Assembly: GCA_050180235.1 (NCBI GenBank)
Contig: JBFXEJ010000033.1
Coordinates: forward strand, 1-51,748
Source: JAABRU01 sp050180235
Lineage (GTDB): Bacteria > Desulfobacterota > Desulfobacteria > Desulfobacterales > Desulfococcaceae
Direction: 5' to 3'
Length of the DNA: 51,748 bases
This document shows positions 51,399 to 51,748 of this stretch, in pieces. Made by a program: the position numbers and the translations under genes. Under the pieces are notes generated by a model, which ran no database searches, had not been told where the DNA came from, and saw only the letters and a list, made by a program, of their open reading frames with translations. Numbering within the stretch: position 1 is the stretch's first letter; every line of letters begins with the position of its first letter.

Positions 51399-51626
51399 AT
51401 ACCGAATCGCCATTGAAACCATGCTTTCTTTTTAACCACAAAGGACACGAAGATGGCACAAAGGTCACAATAAACTGAAAACACCCTATAAAATCGGCGG
51501 TGAATAGGCATTGTCTTCCACAAAGTATGGGTTCAGTGGAGTCGCCATTGAAACCATGCTTTCTTTTAACCACAAAGGCCACAAAAAACGGACAGCACTG
51601 TATAACATCTGCGGCAAATCGTCATT
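51399..51626. repeat. Two tandem family-A-like elements
   Basis: Copy at 51399-51512 starts ataccgaatcgccattgaa. A second starts about 51544 (gccattgaaaccatgctttc) and ends at about 51626. Both share accatgctttctttt and aaccacaaagg. These are sub-types of family A with a different interior. Confidence 0.6.
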
Positions 51627-51748
51627 AGACCTCTTTCAAAAGTAACTGTTGACATTAAACAGGAAATGATATAAAAATACACTTCTTGCAAAATTTGAAT
51701 TTACATGATTTATTTTATTGAATAAAAATTGATTTTGGAAAGAGGTGT
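51627..51748. repeat. 122-bp element with inverted ends at window edge
   Basis: agacctctttcaaaag at the left and attttggaaagaggtgt ending at the last base pair as inverted ends. The AT-rich interior has no gene. The right end coincides with the window edge, so its full extent is unknown; it could be the start of a larger insertion sequence. Confidence 0.5.

Overview
The window looks like the chromosome of a Gram-negative, anaerobic bacterium of the Desulfobacterota ('deltaproteobacteria'). The sequence supports this through an outer-membrane LPS assembly protein (LptD), a Wza/Wzz-type exopolysaccharide export operon, a DsrE-family protein, a RicT/PSP1 protein next to holB and metG, and a complete oleABCD cluster. 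It also carries an unusually heavy load of small palindromic repeats. A Desulfococcus/Desulfonema-type sulfate reducer is my best guess, but this is inference; no rRNA gene is present. I see no tRNA gene and no CRISPR array.

Layout. (1) 0-4 kb: a Phd-like small protein overlapping a membrane-protein gene, the remnant of an AAA-ATPase gene cut by a MITE-like repeat, and a FadB-type two-domain protein with altered catalytic residues. (2) 4-12.3 kb: rlmD, a tetR gene with a palindromic operator over its own promoter, a dsrE-like gene, then oleA-oleB-oleC-oleD, the full pathway for head-to-head condensation of fatty acyl groups to long-chain olefins. (3) 12.8-22.7 kb: a PglF/CapD-type nucleotide-sugar dehydratase on +, facing a seven-gene minus-strand exopolysaccharide operon. 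In transcription order this operon holds a secreted helical protein, an outer-membrane barrel, Wza, Wzz/GumC, a Phd-type antitoxin, a tyrosine autokinase with a large inserted regulatory region, and a TPR protein. (4) 23-33.6 kb: a FlK-like thioesterase and a branched-chain amino-acid ABC transporter (livK-H-M ... livG-F). This operon is split by about 4 kb of accessory genes: a TcmP/three-Cys pair, a chemoreceptor bracketed by two 33-bp palindromes, and one hypothetical gene. (5) 33.8-41 kb: lptD, a NusG/UpxY-like antiterminator, an HU/IHF gene, holB, ricT and metG. (6) 41.4-48 kb: accessory genes. These are a solitary integron gene cassette (OLD-family ATPase/TOPRIM nuclease with a clear attC site), a CGGC protein, an AAA ATPase fused to a PD-(D/E)XK nuclease domain, and an SPFH protein with tandem beta-type repeats recalling the major vault protein layout. 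(7) 48-51.7 kb: three secreted or lipoprotein genes of unknown function, then more repeats.

The most striking points are the integron cassette, whose two ends match to 8 bp as cassette biology predicts; the accessory insertion inside the liv operon; the SPFH repeat protein; the composite tyrosine kinase; and at least six families of short palindromic elements. One of these elements has a perfect 19-bp terminal inverted repeat and a 10-bp target duplication, and another is nested inside a second repeat.
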